Of a stretch of DNA of 64,000 nt, positions 17,664 through 26,864 are shown in pieces. The notes under the pieces were generated by a model. It saw nothing but the letters and a program-made list of their open reading frames with translations. It did not search any database and had not been told where the DNA came from. The stretch is from Microcoleus vaginatus HSN003. Lineage in GTDB: Bacteria; Cyanobacteriota; Cyanobacteriia; Cyanobacteriales; Microcoleaceae. The stretch is from contig NZ_CP031705.1 of assembly GCF_022701255.1 (NCBI RefSeq), forward strand, positions 2,431,501 through 2,495,500, given 5' to 3'. How positions within the stretch are numbered: position 1 is the first letter of the stretch; every line of letters begins with the position of its first letter. Position numbers and translations under genes: made by a program.

Positions 17664-19037
17664 TTAAGGCTGCATGGCAGTTGTCAAGGGGATTTCCATA
17701 GCAGCCTTAAAGAAAAATTGCTCAGGGTCTCGCTGTCGTTCTGGAAAAGGCGCGACAATTAACTTAATATTTGGTTTTCGTTGTCGTTTAACAATACCTA
17801 AATCTTGATTTTCTCTGGAAGTGAAATATGAAATCGGGTCCGTTGCCTTACCTTGTTGATGGGCGACGTAAAAATGGTAAAGACCGCGGTAAATCATTTC
17901 TAACGAGATGGCATCTATTGGCAAACAGAGTTGGTCAGCAACAGTATCACCTAAATCGACCAAGACAGCATAAAATAGCCAAGTGGCCCAAATTTGTAAC
18001 TGAATACCGTTGAGAGAACCCGTCCACAAATAACTTAAGCCCAAGAGTCTTTTAACGGTATTAAAGGCTTCTTCAATTCGCCACCGCCTGCGATATAAAT
18101 CTGCCACAACGTAGGGAGGTAATATCTTAGGGTCAAGTACACTTGTTAAATAAGAATGCCAGGTGTTACCCGAACGAACCTCAATCAAACGTAAGGTGAT
18201 ATATGGCGTTTTTGTGGTTCCTGAACCCAAACGGATTAGACTATCTCGGAGGTCGTAACTCTGGGTGAATACTTGCTCGATTTTAATTGAGGCTCCTTTT
18301 TTTAACCGAGTAATTAGGTGAATCTCTCGTTCGATTAATTTGAGCCAAAAGCTAAAATGATAGAAACCCCTATCCAGTAAAAGTAATGTTTGGCCTTCAA
18401 CCAATTGCAGAATATTTTCTTCTAACTTCACATCAGAAGCTTTGGGATTTTCCAGAAACCAAATTTCGACAGGCAGCCTGGTCATTAAATCTATAACTGT
18501 TGCCATTTTCCCGGCCAACTGCCCTTTGGGCAAATCTTCCAGGCTTTTGAGCTTGCAAAATAATGCTTCGAGGGTCGAGCTATCTACTATCCAAACTCGT
18601 GAAAATTTCCGCAAGGTAAATTGAATGCTTTCTGGTAGGGGTCGTTGATTTCTCTGGTGCCAAGATGTTCTTAAACTCGGTAATAAATTTTTGAAGACTC
18701 CCTCAAATAGTTGAGCTGGAAAACTTAAAAATCTTTGAGACATTGCTTGTTGAGTGACAGTTGTGGGTCGGCACCACAAAAAACCTTCTCTTGCCAGCAT
18801 TCTTGTGAGTTCTGTCACTCCCGCCACGTCTCGCCACAGTAAAGTTAATACCGCTGCTACCATCAACGGTAGGTTAAGAATTCTCCCTCGTAAACCCAGT
18901 TGACGGTAGTAATTTTCTTGTGAGGTGATGGCTGGTGTAAGTAATGCCGATAGTTGCGAGGCAATCACCTCGTCTTCCACCATCGGTCTGGTGGTTTTTT
19001 TGGCATGGTCACGGTTGGTTTTTTGACTCTTAGCCAT
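17664..19037 (-). CDS. IS4-family transposase
   Basis: 457 residues from the ATG at 19037, which has AGGT 9 bases upstream; a TTG at 19055 is an alternative. DDE transposase with VDSSTLEALF (first Asp), LLLDRGFY (second Asp) and the YREK signature YRRRWRIEEAFNTVKRLLG (Y, R, E, K in register). The N-terminal half contains MAAVLTLLWRDVAGVTELTR, common in this group. The frame is intact with no frameshift. Confidence 0.9.
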   Translation of the reverse strand: MAKSQKTNRDHAKKTTRPMVEDEVIASQLSALLTPAITSQENYYRQLGLRGRILNLPLMVAAVLTLLWRDVAGVTELTRMLAREGFLWCRPTTVTQQAMSQRFLSFPAQLFEGVFKNLLPSLRTSWHQRNQRPLPESIQFTLRKFSRVWIVDSSTLEALFCKLKSLEDLPKGQLAGKMATVIDLMTRLPVEIWFLENPKASDVKLEENILQLVEGQTLLLLDRGFYHFSFWLKLIEREIHLITRLKKGASIKIEQVFTQSYDLRDSLIRLGSGTTKTPYITLRLIEVRSGNTWHSYLTSVLDPKILPPYVVADLYRRRWRIEEAFNTVKRLLGLSYLWTGSLNGIQLQIWATWLFYAVLVDLGDTVADQLCLPIDAISLEMIYRGLYHFYVAHQQGKATDPISYFTSRENQDLGIVKRQRKPNIKLIVAPFPERQRDPEQFFFKAAMEIPLTTAMQP

Positions 19038-19099
19038 ATTTACTGACCTACACAATTGCTCAATTTTTTGTCAATTCTATCGTTTGATAATACCAACGC

Positions 19100-19185
19100 C
19101 CGCAACTATCATGCGGGCCCGCAACTACCAGCGCTTGCCCGCAACTACCAGCGCCGGCCCCCAACTACCAGCGCCGGCCCCCAAC
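19100..19185. repeat. GC-rich 20-bp tandem repeat
   Basis: Four to five degenerate units around gcccgcaactaccagcgccg. They lie upstream of the IS4 transposase, within the element's ends. Any reading frame over it is low complexity and not considered a gene. Confidence 0.8.
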
Positions 19186-19207
19186 GCCAGTCGAGTACAC
19201 CACTTAT

Positions 19208-19291
19208 TAATAATGATAATCGCTGTCGGTGGGATAGTCCGCCGTATTCAGACTATCCCACCTTTACCCCCTTGTTTGATTATCATTATTA
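19208..19291. repeat. Two-part long hairpin
   Basis: Outer arms TAATAATGATAATC (19208-19221) and GATTATCATTATTA (19278-19291) are perfectly complementary (14 bp); inner arms GGTGGGATAGTC (19228-19239) and GACTATCCCACC (19251-19262) are perfectly complementary (12 bp) with an 11-base loop. Such a structure at an IS end could shield the transposase from outside transcription or be part of the end itself. Confidence 0.8.
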
Positions 19292-19379
19292 TTCAATTAT
19301 CTTTCTATACAAAGGAGTATTGACAAAATTTACTCCCTTCTAAGTTGTTACCAATGGTCAACAGTCAACAGTCAACTGT

Positions 19380-20288
19380 TTAAATTGTCGCTTCAGTCAT
19401 CCCCAAAAATTTTTGTGTTTGTTCAGTAATACCAAATAGTCGATCGCCATGACAAAAGATTTCCCAGGCGCGAATTCCCATAAAACCAATACCTGCAACC
19501 GCCAAGGGCATCGCTGCGACACCTAAAAGCGCGGCAATTGGGGGAAATATCATACAGAGTGTTAAGAGAATGCCAGTAATAACACCGCCAGCAATGCCAG
19601 CTTTGGCGGTGGCGCTGGCGACTTGTTCCACTAACTCTGACTGGGTAATTTTGCCTTCCACGCACAATAGCGAATTTTCTAAGATAGAAAATATTAACTC
19701 AATTACTGCTGCTGCGATCGCCCCTTTCATTGCAGCCCCAACAATTTCCGCAACTGCTGCTTTAAACGCTGCATCCGCTAAAACTTGCTTGGCGGCTGCT
19801 AATTCTGCCGCAGTCATGTCTACACCACCGCGAGCACGATTCACCCAAAAATATTCAAAAATCCCGTTAGCAGCTTCGCTTCCGCCTCCATTGACGTGCG
19901 CTTGGATGTGACTCCAATCTTTATCTTGACAGAAGTTGCGAATTGCTTCTGGGCCTTGGGCACGAATTTGGGCGGGTATGGATTCAAATACTTTTGCTGC
20001 TTCTTGCACATTTCGGATTCCGTCACGCACCCCAGCCCTAGCAAATTTGAATTGCAGAGTAGTTGGCAGGTTCTCAAAACGGATGTTATGTGCTATTTTA
20101 AAAGCTTCTTGAGTGGCGATCGCCCCCGCACTAACCATTGAACTTGGCGCTGATTGTACCCACGCCGTTAATACAGTTGCATTTTCCTCAACTTTAGCAG
20201 CAATTTGGTTGGCTAAGTTTTGGGTATGGGCAACAGTTTCTTGTACTTTAGCCGTTAGGAATTCGAGCGGATTCTGGCTAATTTCCAT
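19380..20288 (-). CDS. Unknown protein with HNH-like motif and hydrophobic C-terminus
   Basis: 302 residues, not recognised with certainty. The N-terminal half is helical. In the middle, DWSHIQAHVNGGG (about 123-135) followed by ANGIFE and VNRARGG has the spacing of His and Asn residues seen in HNH/treble-clef nuclease-like segments; this is a resemblance only. The C-terminal half (about 165-280) is Ala/Gly-rich and strongly hydrophobic, with two or three likely membrane helices (AAVIELIFSILENSLLC, AGIAGGVITGILLTLCMIF, LGVAAMPLAVAGIGFMGI). No neighbour suggests a function; the TPR gene follows on the upstream side in the same direction, 55 bases away. Confidence 0.6.
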   Translation of the reverse strand: MEISQNPLEFLTAKVQETVAHTQNLANQIAAKVEENATVLTAWVQSAPSSMVSAGAIATQEAFKIAHNIRFENLPTTLQFKFARAGVRDGIRNVQEAAKVFESIPAQIRAQGPEAIRNFCQDKDWSHIQAHVNGGGSEAANGIFEYFWVNRARGGVDMTAAELAAAKQVLADAAFKAAVAEIVGAAMKGAIAAAVIELIFSILENSLLCVEGKITQSELVEQVASATAKAGIAGGVITGILLTLCMIFPPIAALLGVAAMPLAVAGIGFMGIRAWEIFCHGDRLFGITEQTQKFLGMTEATI

Positions 20289-20343
20289 GTTGATCGAGCT
20301 TGCATCGTTAATGATTGAATTATTTTGACTATAACATTCCTCT

Positions 20344-20913
20344 TCAGTAAGTGTTATTTTTTACTGAATTGCTTCTAGCTTCTAACTCCGGCTGTAAACT
20401 TAGAGCTTTTTTTTGATAAAATAAACCTTCATTGATTCGACCTTGCTCTTCCAAACTTTTGCCTAAATTCCAATAAGCGACGGCTAAATCTGGTTGAAGA
20501 ACAATAGATTTTTGATAGTAAGTTATGGCGTCATCGAGCTGGCCTTGTTTGTAAAACATACTGCCCAAGTTAACATAGGCTTCGACAAAATTAGGATCAA
20601 ATTCGATCGCCTTTGAGTAGGCGCGAATTGCCGCGTCTATTTTGCCTTGGGCTTGCAGGATATTGCCTAGGGTTTTGTAGGCGGCGGCGAAATTGGGTTG
20701 CTGGCGAAGTGCTTGGTAACAGGAGGCGATCGCCTCTACATATTTCTGTTGCGTATAATAAATTTCTGCTATCTTGTTGAGTGCGATCGGACTATCCGCT
20801 TGAATGGCTAGTAATTTTTGATATTGAGCGATCGCCTCCTCAAGTTTTCCTGATTTCTGAAGGCTATCGCCTGCTGACAAATACTGCTCTGCCAACTCGG
20901 AATTTGCGGTCAT
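20344..20913 (-). CDS. TPR-repeat protein
   Basis: About 189 residues from the ATG at 20913 (MTANSELAEQYLSAGD); the upstream open frame is unconserved in look. Five tetratricopeptide repeats of 34 residues are clear, for example KLEEAIAQYQKLLAIQADSP and QLDDAITYYQKSIVLQPDLA. These form a protein-binding solenoid. There is no signal peptide or enzyme domain, so the partner is unknown. It lies upstream of the unknown 302-residue gene and may share its transcript. Confidence 0.85.
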   Translation of the reverse strand: MTANSELAEQYLSAGDSLQKSGKLEEAIAQYQKLLAIQADSPIALNKIAEIYYTQQKYVEAIASCYQALRQQPNFAAAYKTLGNILQAQGKIDAAIRAYSKAIEFDPNFVEAYVNLGSMFYKQGQLDDAITYYQKSIVLQPDLAVAYWNLGKSLEEQGRINEGLFYQKKALSLQPELEARSNSVKNNTY

Positions 20914-21024
20914 ATATTTTACTTTAACAGCCGAAACTACTTTACCACAAGTGTTAGTTAGCAACCGCGATTTCTAGGGAGAGTGTGACTATTTGATATT
21001 TTAAATTTGTTTTTGTACCAACAT

Positions 21025-21113
21025 AGGACTTACGCAATCATTCCAGGTATGGGGGCAACCACGGGGGGTTTGCCCCTACAAAACACTATATATTGAGGCT
21101 GTGCGTAAGTCCT
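21025..21113. repeat. 89-bp MITE with AGGACTTACGCA termini
   Basis: AGGACTTACGCA (21025-21036) and TGCGTAAGTCCT (21102-21113) are perfect 12-bp terminal inverted repeats. The interior (gggggcaaccacggggggtttgcccc) has its own small stem. One terminus occurs again at 5401-5418 inside the ABC gene. The rest of the gap 20914-21396 contains two short pieces resembling dispersed gaaacccggtt repeats and no gene. Confidence 0.8.
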
Positions 21114-21396
21114 GCAACAGTTCGGACAGTTTTTGATTACTAACAGCAGAATAGGGGTTTCAGAGAACTTCGCTCAAAGCAAGATAAAAGCCAGCAAAGT
21201 CCTGGACGCACTCTTGACGATCTGAAACCCGGTTGCTCAGTAGATTTCTCGTTCCTGTTAGCAAAACTCCTAGGAACGGGGTTTCTAACACCCCATCCGT
21301 CAGCATTGAAACTGTCGGAAGTGTTGATAAATCAATTAACTGAATGTTCGATCGCCCTAGCTGTTCAAAAATTGATCGAACGGGCGATCAAAAAAA

Positions 21397-23454
21397 TTAA
21401 GGAGACAGTCGCCACACCTTAATCGTGTCGTCAAAACTGCCACTGATCAGAGTTTTGTCTTGAGGATTAAAAGCCAATTCCACCCAAGTAGAATGACCCT
21501 TAAGTGTGCCCGCCACTTCACCGGAATTCATGTGCCACAGCTTGATAGTCCCGCTCAAATCGGCGCTGGCGAGCTTGTCTCCGTCGGGACTGAAAGCCAA
21601 GGACTTAACCTTGTCGGAATGACCGATCAAAGTCCGTAGCAGAGAAGCGTTGGGCTGCCGGAACTGATTATTTGTGCTGATATCCCACAACTTCACCGTC
21701 TGGTCCCAACTGCCACTGGCGAGAGTTTGACCGTCGGGGCTGATGGCCAGAGACCAAACTCCCTCGGAATGACCCCAAAGAGTTTCTTTCAATTCCCCAG
21801 TCTGCCAGTTCCACAGGTTGATCTTACCGTCGCTGCTGCCGATCGCCAAAGTTTCTCGATCGGGACTGAAAGCCACCGACTGCACCTCATCAAAAACCCG
21901 CTTAAGAGTTTCCAACTCGGCCCCGCTTTGGACTTCCCACAGCTTCAAAGTTTTGTCCTTACCAACACTGGCCACCGTGTGGTTGTCAGGACTGAAAACC
22001 ACCGAGAACACGCCATCTGTGTGGCCGTCCAAAGTCTGAATTAACTTGCCAGAATAGAAATTCCACAATTTAATCGTACCGTCAGCGCTGCCGCTGGCGA
22101 TCGTCCTGCCGTCGGGACTGACAGCCACCGACCACACCGGCCCCAAATGTCCTGTTAAAACCTTGAGCAGCTTGCCGCGACGTTTGTGCAGCAGGTGAAT
22201 TGTACCGTCGTTATTCCCGCTGACTATCACGCGGCCCTGGGGAGCAACTGCAACCGCCCAAACCGGGTTTTTGTGTTGATCCGCCAGAGTGCGTACTGCC
22301 GGCCCGGACTGGGACTCACCACTACTGCTGAAATTCTCCATGGGGGGCGGATTGAACCGAATTTCAGGAATGCTAGAAACTGGTTCGCTAGAAGTGAAAG
22401 CCTGTGGTACTGGAGATGGCAAGCGAACACTCAGGACTACGGACAGCAGGGCAACCACACTTGCTCCCCACATAGCTAAAGTCCACTGGGGTTTGCTGAG
22501 AATCACCTGTGCCGATGCCGGGCCGTATTTCATGTCTGTGAGAATTGCCTCGGTTGAGCGATAGCGTTTTGATGGTTCTCGCTGCACCATTTTATCCAGA
22601 ATGCGGCCGAGTCGCCCCGAAACCGGTACTTTCAAATAATGCCTCCAGGCCCAACTGTCGGTTTTGATGTCAAACAAATCAAACGGCGACATTCCCGTTA
22701 ACAAGTGAATGCAAGTGACGCCCAAACTGTAGATGTCGCTGCTCTTAATCGCTTGGCCTTTAATTTGTTCCGGGGCCGCGTATTCCGCAGAACCTGTCAC
22801 CGTTTGTGTTTTGAGCGGCCCGCTATTAGCCGGAATTGCCGCCCCGAAATCGACTAAAACTAGCCCAGAGGAACTTTCCTCGGACAGGGGATGTAGATCT
22901 TCTTTCCCTGCCCAAGCTGGGGATGCTTGGGGAGTTTTGCGGTGAATAATATTCGACGGTTTGATATCTCCGTGAATCAGTTGATTTTCGTGAACAAATT
23001 GCAGGACTGGCAACAATTCGCTCAGCAGATACCAAATTTGAATTTCTTTAACAACACCTTTTTCTGAAAGCCGATCGGCTAAATTGCGGCCTTCGATGTA
23101 TTCTTGCACTAAATACTGGCAGCCTTCGACTTCAAAAGATGCCAGCAGTTTGGGTAATTGGGGATGTTTGCCCAACTCGCCGAGAACTGAGGCCGAGCCG
23201 CGAAATGCCCGGTTTTGCTGTGTGCGACCGTCTGCGACTGCTGCTGAGCCGCAGAACTGTTGAATGACGCAGCGGGGTTGCGAAGGTTGGTCTTCATCGA
23301 CGGCTAAGAAGGTGCGGCAAGTGAGACTTTGACCGAGGGTGTGAAAGACTCGGTAGCGGCCTTTTAGCAGCAAGTTCGACTCGCAACTTTTGCATACTGT
23401 CGCGCGATCGAGATTTTGGGGATTCTGGCAATTGGGATTTGTGCAGTAACTCAT
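21397..23454 (-). CDS. Kinase-like protein with seven WD40 repeats
   Basis: About 685 residues from the ATG at 23454 (MSYCTNPNCQNPQNLD); the longer open frame upstream is poor in conserved features. Order: zinc ribbon with two C-x-x-C-type pairs (CTNPNC, CKSC), kinase fold (about 30-300), membrane helix (about 326-346), and seven WD40 repeats forming a propeller on the other side of the membrane. In the kinase part the usual VAIK Lys is Gln (RCVIQQF) and the HRD Arg is Gly (HGDIKPSNII), while DFGAA and the APEQ segment remain. The first change suggests weak or no catalysis; it may be a pseudokinase scaffold. The proteins of this architecture are cyanobacterial signalling proteins of unknown target. 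Confidence 0.88.
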   Translation of the reverse strand: MSYCTNPNCQNPQNLDRATVCKSCESNLLLKGRYRVFHTLGQSLTCRTFLAVDEDQPSQPRCVIQQFCGSAAVADGRTQQNRAFRGSASVLGELGKHPQLPKLLASFEVEGCQYLVQEYIEGRNLADRLSEKGVVKEIQIWYLLSELLPVLQFVHENQLIHGDIKPSNIIHRKTPQASPAWAGKEDLHPLSEESSSGLVLVDFGAAIPANSGPLKTQTVTGSAEYAAPEQIKGQAIKSSDIYSLGVTCIHLLTGMSPFDLFDIKTDSWAWRHYLKVPVSGRLGRILDKMVQREPSKRYRSTEAILTDMKYGPASAQVILSKPQWTLAMWGASVVALLSVVLSVRLPSPVPQAFTSSEPVSSIPEIRFNPPPMENFSSSGESQSGPAVRTLADQHKNPVWAVAVAPQGRVIVSGNNDGTIHLLHKRRGKLLKVLTGHLGPVWSVAVSPDGRTIASGSADGTIKLWNFYSGKLIQTLDGHTDGVFSVVFSPDNHTVASVGKDKTLKLWEVQSGAELETLKRVFDEVQSVAFSPDRETLAIGSSDGKINLWNWQTGELKETLWGHSEGVWSLAISPDGQTLASGSWDQTVKLWDISTNNQFRQPNASLLRTLIGHSDKVKSLAFSPDGDKLASADLSGTIKLWHMNSGEVAGTLKGHSTWVELAFNPQDKTLISGSFDDTIKVWRLSP

Positions 23455-23669
23455 TTGTCTTTCCGCTGGAGACCCCCGTCCGACATACTTGCTTGTGGGG
23501 GAGGAAAGCGGGGCGGTGCGTGCCGCTTCCTGTGGACAAATTAAATAATTAATTGGAATCTTTGCTTGATCATAATTGTTTCCCAGATTTTCGCCACAAT
23601 TGCTGCCGTCGATCGCGCGTAAATTATTGCTGACTTTCCTGCGAGCGAGGTTTAATAGGTCGATCGTAC

Positions 23670-23740
23670 AGGCGGGCAGGATGCCCACCCCACAAGAAAA
23701 TCATTCTTTGTGGAACAGGCATCTTGCCTGTTCTTGAGAA
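23670..23740. repeat. Dispersed palindromes (GGGCAGGATGCCC, GAACAGGCA-TGCCTGTTC)
   Basis: gcgggcaggatgcccaccc is followed by gtggaacaggcatcttgcctgttc. The second is the 9-bp-stem palindrome that recurs at about 47888, 48936, 49163 and 63369. It lies in the divergent gap between the WD40 kinase and msrP (23455-23952), where I see no other feature. Confidence 0.85.
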
Positions 23741-23952
23741 TGGTGCAATATCTCAGTTGTTACGGAATTAAGCTATACTGTCACTGCGAATACTTGCATT
23801 GCGATCGCAGCAAAGCAAGCGCGAGGCATTGCCAAATATCCGCGATTCTTTGTTCTATGGAGTCAATCTAAAACTGCAAATTTCCCATCGACTAACCACT
23901 TAAAATTTGGGCAACTTTCGCCAAACTAACTACTAACTTTTAACTATTACTT

Positions 23953-24936
23953 ATGCCGTTAATTCGTGTACCGAAATCTTGGGAAATTCTCAACCCACAA
24001 ATTACCCCAGAAACAGCCTTTCTCAACCGCCGCCGCTTCATGACAAATTTAATTGGCGCAGGCGTGACTGCTTCGCTGCTGCCGCTGACCGGCTGCCAAA
24101 GCAATACTAGCTCAAAAACTGCTCTCGATCAAAGCTCAACCCAAGCATATTCGGAATTGAGCCGGAATCCCGCCTTTGAGAAAGTCGATCGAGCGATTAC
24201 CGACGAAGCCTTAGCTACAAAATACAACAATTTTTACGAATACGGCGGCACAAAATCTATTTGGCAAGCCGCTCAAGCTTTGCCAACAGAAAACTGGAAA
24301 GTAGAAGTAGGCGGTTTAGTAAAAAATCCCCGCACTTATGATATTGACGACCTCTACAAAAAATTTCCTATCGAAGAACGAGTTTATCGATTTCGCTGTG
24401 TAGAAGCCTGGGCGATGGTAGTTCCTTGGGTCGGATTTCCCATGAAATTACTGATGGCTGATGTCGAACCGCAATCGAACGCTAAATTCGTTCGGTTCAC
24501 CTCATTTTACGATCGCAAAATAACCCCCGGCCCCGGTTTGATGTCGCAATTTTATCCTTGGCCTTATACGGAAGGCCTGCGAATTGAAGAAATGGCCAAC
24601 GATTTAGCATTTTTTGCCACAGGTTTGTATGGCAGAAAACTACCTAAGCAAAATGGTGCGCCGCTGCGGCAAGTGATTCCTTGGAAGTATGGTTTTAAGG
24701 GTGCAAAGTCGATTGTAAAAATTGAATTTGTCGAACAACAGCCCGCCACTTTTTGGAATACAATCGGCCCCAACGAATACGCTTTTGAAGCAAATGTGGA
24801 ACCCGACAAACCGCACCCCAGATGGTCGCAGGCCAGCGAACGGATCGTCGGCCCCGGTAACAGTTGGGCGTGGGAAACTCGCCCGACTTTGCCCTATAAC
24901 GGCTACGGCGAATATGTGGCGAGTTTGTACAGTTAA
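23953..24936 (+). CDS. msrP: Protein-methionine-sulfoxide reductase, catalytic subunit MsrP
   Basis: 327 residues, the usual length. MsrP (YedY) is a molybdopterin enzyme that repairs oxidised methionines in periplasmic proteins. Visible: a twin-arginine signal (NRRRFMTNLIGAG) with lipobox-like LTGC, and the molybdenum-ligating Cys in RFRCVEAWAMVVPWVGFP (about residue 156). PLRQVIPWKYGFKGAKSIVKI is another family block. The membrane partner gene msrQ, often adjacent in proteobacteria, is not present here. Single gene. Confidence 0.95.
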   Translation: MPLIRVPKSWEILNPQITPETAFLNRRRFMTNLIGAGVTASLLPLTGCQSNTSSKTALDQSSTQAYSELSRNPAFEKVDRAITDEALATKYNNFYEYGGTKSIWQAAQALPTENWKVEVGGLVKNPRTYDIDDLYKKFPIEERVYRFRCVEAWAMVVPWVGFPMKLLMADVEPQSNAKFVRFTSFYDRKITPGPGLMSQFYPWPYTEGLRIEEMANDLAFFATGLYGRKLPKQNGAPLRQVIPWKYGFKGAKSIVKIEFVEQQPATFWNTIGPNEYAFEANVEPDKPHPRWSQASERIVGPGNSWAWETRPTLPYNGYGEYVASLYS

Positions 24937-24950
24937 TTGACGGATTTCCC

Positions 24951-25136
24951 CTCGTTTCTAGGCTCTGCCTAGGAACGCATATCCGGAGGCTCTGCCTCCC
25001 TATTTCTGCGAGGCAGAGCCTCCCATCCCCTCGTTTCTAGGCTCTGCCTAGGAACGCAGATCCGGAGGCTCTGCCTCCCTATTTCTGCGAGGCAGAGCCT
25101 CGGATTCAGGCATTCCCAGGCAGAGCCTGGGAACGA
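24951..25136. repeat. Composite repeat of GGCTCTGCC hairpins
   Basis: A 79-bp unit starting ctcgtttctaggctctgc is present twice (24951 and 25030). Each unit contains gaggctctgcctc and its complement gaggcagagcctc, forming a hairpin. The right border ggcagagcctgggaacgag is the inverted form of the unit start, so the whole block is an imperfect inverted repeat. It fills most of the msrP-Uma2 gap. Confidence 0.9.
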
Positions 25137-25198
25137 GAAAAAAAACCTCCTATTATCCTCTATAATAAAAATTGATGAAGCTACCAAGGAATTGTTAA

Positions 25199-25858
25199 AT
25201 GGTAACAACAACATCAACTCCCATCGAGCAGCAAACTACCCCAGAAAACCGAGTTATTTTAAAAGGTGTCAGTTGGTCAACTTTTAAGGCCTTGCTGGCA
25301 GATGTTGGGGACGATAGAGCTTGGAGAATTGCCTACGATAGAGGATTATTAGAAATCAGGATGCCACTGGAAGAACACGAAGAACCCAAACGACTGATAG
25401 AAAGCTTTGTGGAAGCTATTGTAGATGAACTGGAAATTGAACTGAGGAGTCTCGGTTCGCTGACTCTCGAACGGGAAGATTTAACTCGCGCTGTCGAACC
25501 TGATAGTTGTTTCTATATTCAAAATGAATCTTTAGTTAGAGGCAGAAATATCAATTTGCCAAATGACCCGCCGCCAGATTTAGCCATAGAGTCAGATTAC
25601 ACAAATTCTTCTATCAATAAGTTTACAATTTATGCTGCTCTTGGTGTTCCCGAACTTTGGAGGTATCGGCGGGAATCTCTGCAAGTTTATCAGCTTGTGG
25701 AGGGAAAATATGAAATGTGCGATCGTAGTTTAGCTTTTCCCTTTTTACCTGTTGCAGAAATTCCGGGTTTCATCGAACAAAGCCGAACAGTCGGACAGCG
25801 GGCGGCTGTGCGTTTGTTTCGGCAAAGAATTAGAGAGATTTTGCTTAGTCAAAGTTAA
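25199..25858 (+). CDS. Uma2-family putative endonuclease
   Basis: 219 residues. The Uma2 (DUF820) family has a PD-(D/E)XK nuclease fold and is greatly expanded in cyanobacteria, with no established role. Markers: PPDLAIESDYTNSS (conserved Asp and Glu), YAALGVPELWRYR and a Glu/Lys pattern of the restriction-enzyme core. Begins MVTTTSTPIEQQT after a short AT-rich leader. Stand-alone, converging with miaA. Confidence 0.88.
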   Translation: MVTTTSTPIEQQTTPENRVILKGVSWSTFKALLADVGDDRAWRIAYDRGLLEIRMPLEEHEEPKRLIESFVEAIVDELEIELRSLGSLTLEREDLTRAVEPDSCFYIQNESLVRGRNINLPNDPPPDLAIESDYTNSSINKFTIYAALGVPELWRYRRESLQVYQLVEGKYEMCDRSLAFPFLPVAEIPGFIEQSRTVGQRAAVRLFRQRIREILLSQS

Positions 25859-25961
25859 CGCAAAAATCAGACTTACTGTAGTTTAAAAACGAGCCAATCA
25901 ATTTAAATTAGATCAGCGTTAATCGGCGGTAAAAAAAATTTTTAATGGCGACAGAAGAAAA

Positions 25962-26864
25962 TCAATTGATAAACTCCTGCACTCTCTGCCAAACTCGCTC
26001 CAATAAATCAGGTTCGCTAACATCAAACCATTCAATTTCAGGATAAGCTCGAAACCAGGTGCGCTGTCTCTTCGCAAATTGCCGCGTGTGCAAAATTGTT
26101 AATTCTTTGGCTTCTTCAAGCTTAATGTCGCCAGACAAATATTGTTTGATTTCCTGATATCCCAGCGTGTTCAACAGTGGTAAGTCGCAGCCGTATTTTT
26201 TACACAAATATTCTACTTCAGCAATCCAACCGCGTTCTAGCATTTGTTCGGTGCGCTGTTTGATCCGATCGACCAAAACATCGATCGCGCAATCCAACCC
26301 TATTTGTAAAATAGGATAATTGGGAGGATTTTCGCCCTGCTGCTCGGAAATAGAGCGACCGGTGACATAAAATACTTCCAGTGCCCTCAAAGTTCTTACG
26401 GGGTCATTGACGTGAATTTTCTCAGCAGCAGAGCGATCGACCTGCTGCAACATCGCGTAACATTGAGATTGTCCGAGTTCTGCAAGTTGCGATCGCAATT
26501 CGGGCATCGGCGCTACCCTTGGAATTTTTAAACCGCGCACGATCGATTTAATATATAAGCCCGTCCCTCCCACCAACAACAGAGGAGGAGACAGGGGAAA
26601 ATCGACAGCAGGAATTAATTTTTGAGCTTGTTGCTGGTAATCTGCGACTGTCAGCGTTTCCGTCGGATCGCAAATGTCAATTAAGTGATGCGGTACACAA
26701 GTGCGATCGACCGCCGTCGGTTTTGCGGTTCCGATGTCAAATTCGCGGTACACTTGACGGGAGTCCGCACTCAGGATCGAGGATTGTAGTCGCCCCGCCA
26801 AAGCCAAAGCCACTCCCGACTTCCCCGTCGCCGTCGCCCCGCAAATCGTAATTAATCTAGGCAT
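25962..26864 (-). CDS. miaA: tRNA dimethylallyltransferase MiaA
   Basis: 300 residues from the ATG at 26864 (MPRLITICGATATGKSGVA); a second start four codons earlier is possible. MiaA adds an isopentenyl group to A37 of tRNAs that read UNN codons. P-loop GATATGKS, SADSRQVY, and the KRQRTWFR segment near the C-terminus are all diagnostic. Divergent from gyrB. Confidence 0.96.
   Translation of the reverse strand: MPRLITICGATATGKSGVALALAGRLQSSILSADSRQVYREFDIGTAKPTAVDRTCVPHHLIDICDPTETLTVADYQQQAQKLIPAVDFPLSPPLLLVGGTGLYIKSIVRGLKIPRVAPMPELRSQLAELGQSQCYAMLQQVDRSAAEKIHVNDPVRTLRALEVFYVTGRSISEQQGENPPNYPILQIGLDCAIDVLVDRIKQRTEQMLERGWIAEVEYLCKKYGCDLPLLNTLGYQEIKQYLSGDIKLEEAKELTILHTRQFAKRQRTWFRAYPEIEWFDVSEPDLLERVWQRVQEFIN

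Larger units (their letters stand above)
17651..19356 (-). mobile_element. IS4-family insertion sequence inside heptamer repeats
   Basis: CATTGGTAACAA at 17651-17662 and its exact complement TTGTTACCAATG at 19345-19356 form the ends; including the next bases the match is 15 of 16. The transposase stop lies two bases inside the left end. Directly outside both ends is the heptamer AGTCAAC/GTCAACA (17624-17650 and 19357-19378), so the element probably landed in an STRR array. The 288 bases behind the transposase start hold GC-rich 20-bp tandem units and a long hairpin. Confidence 0.75.
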
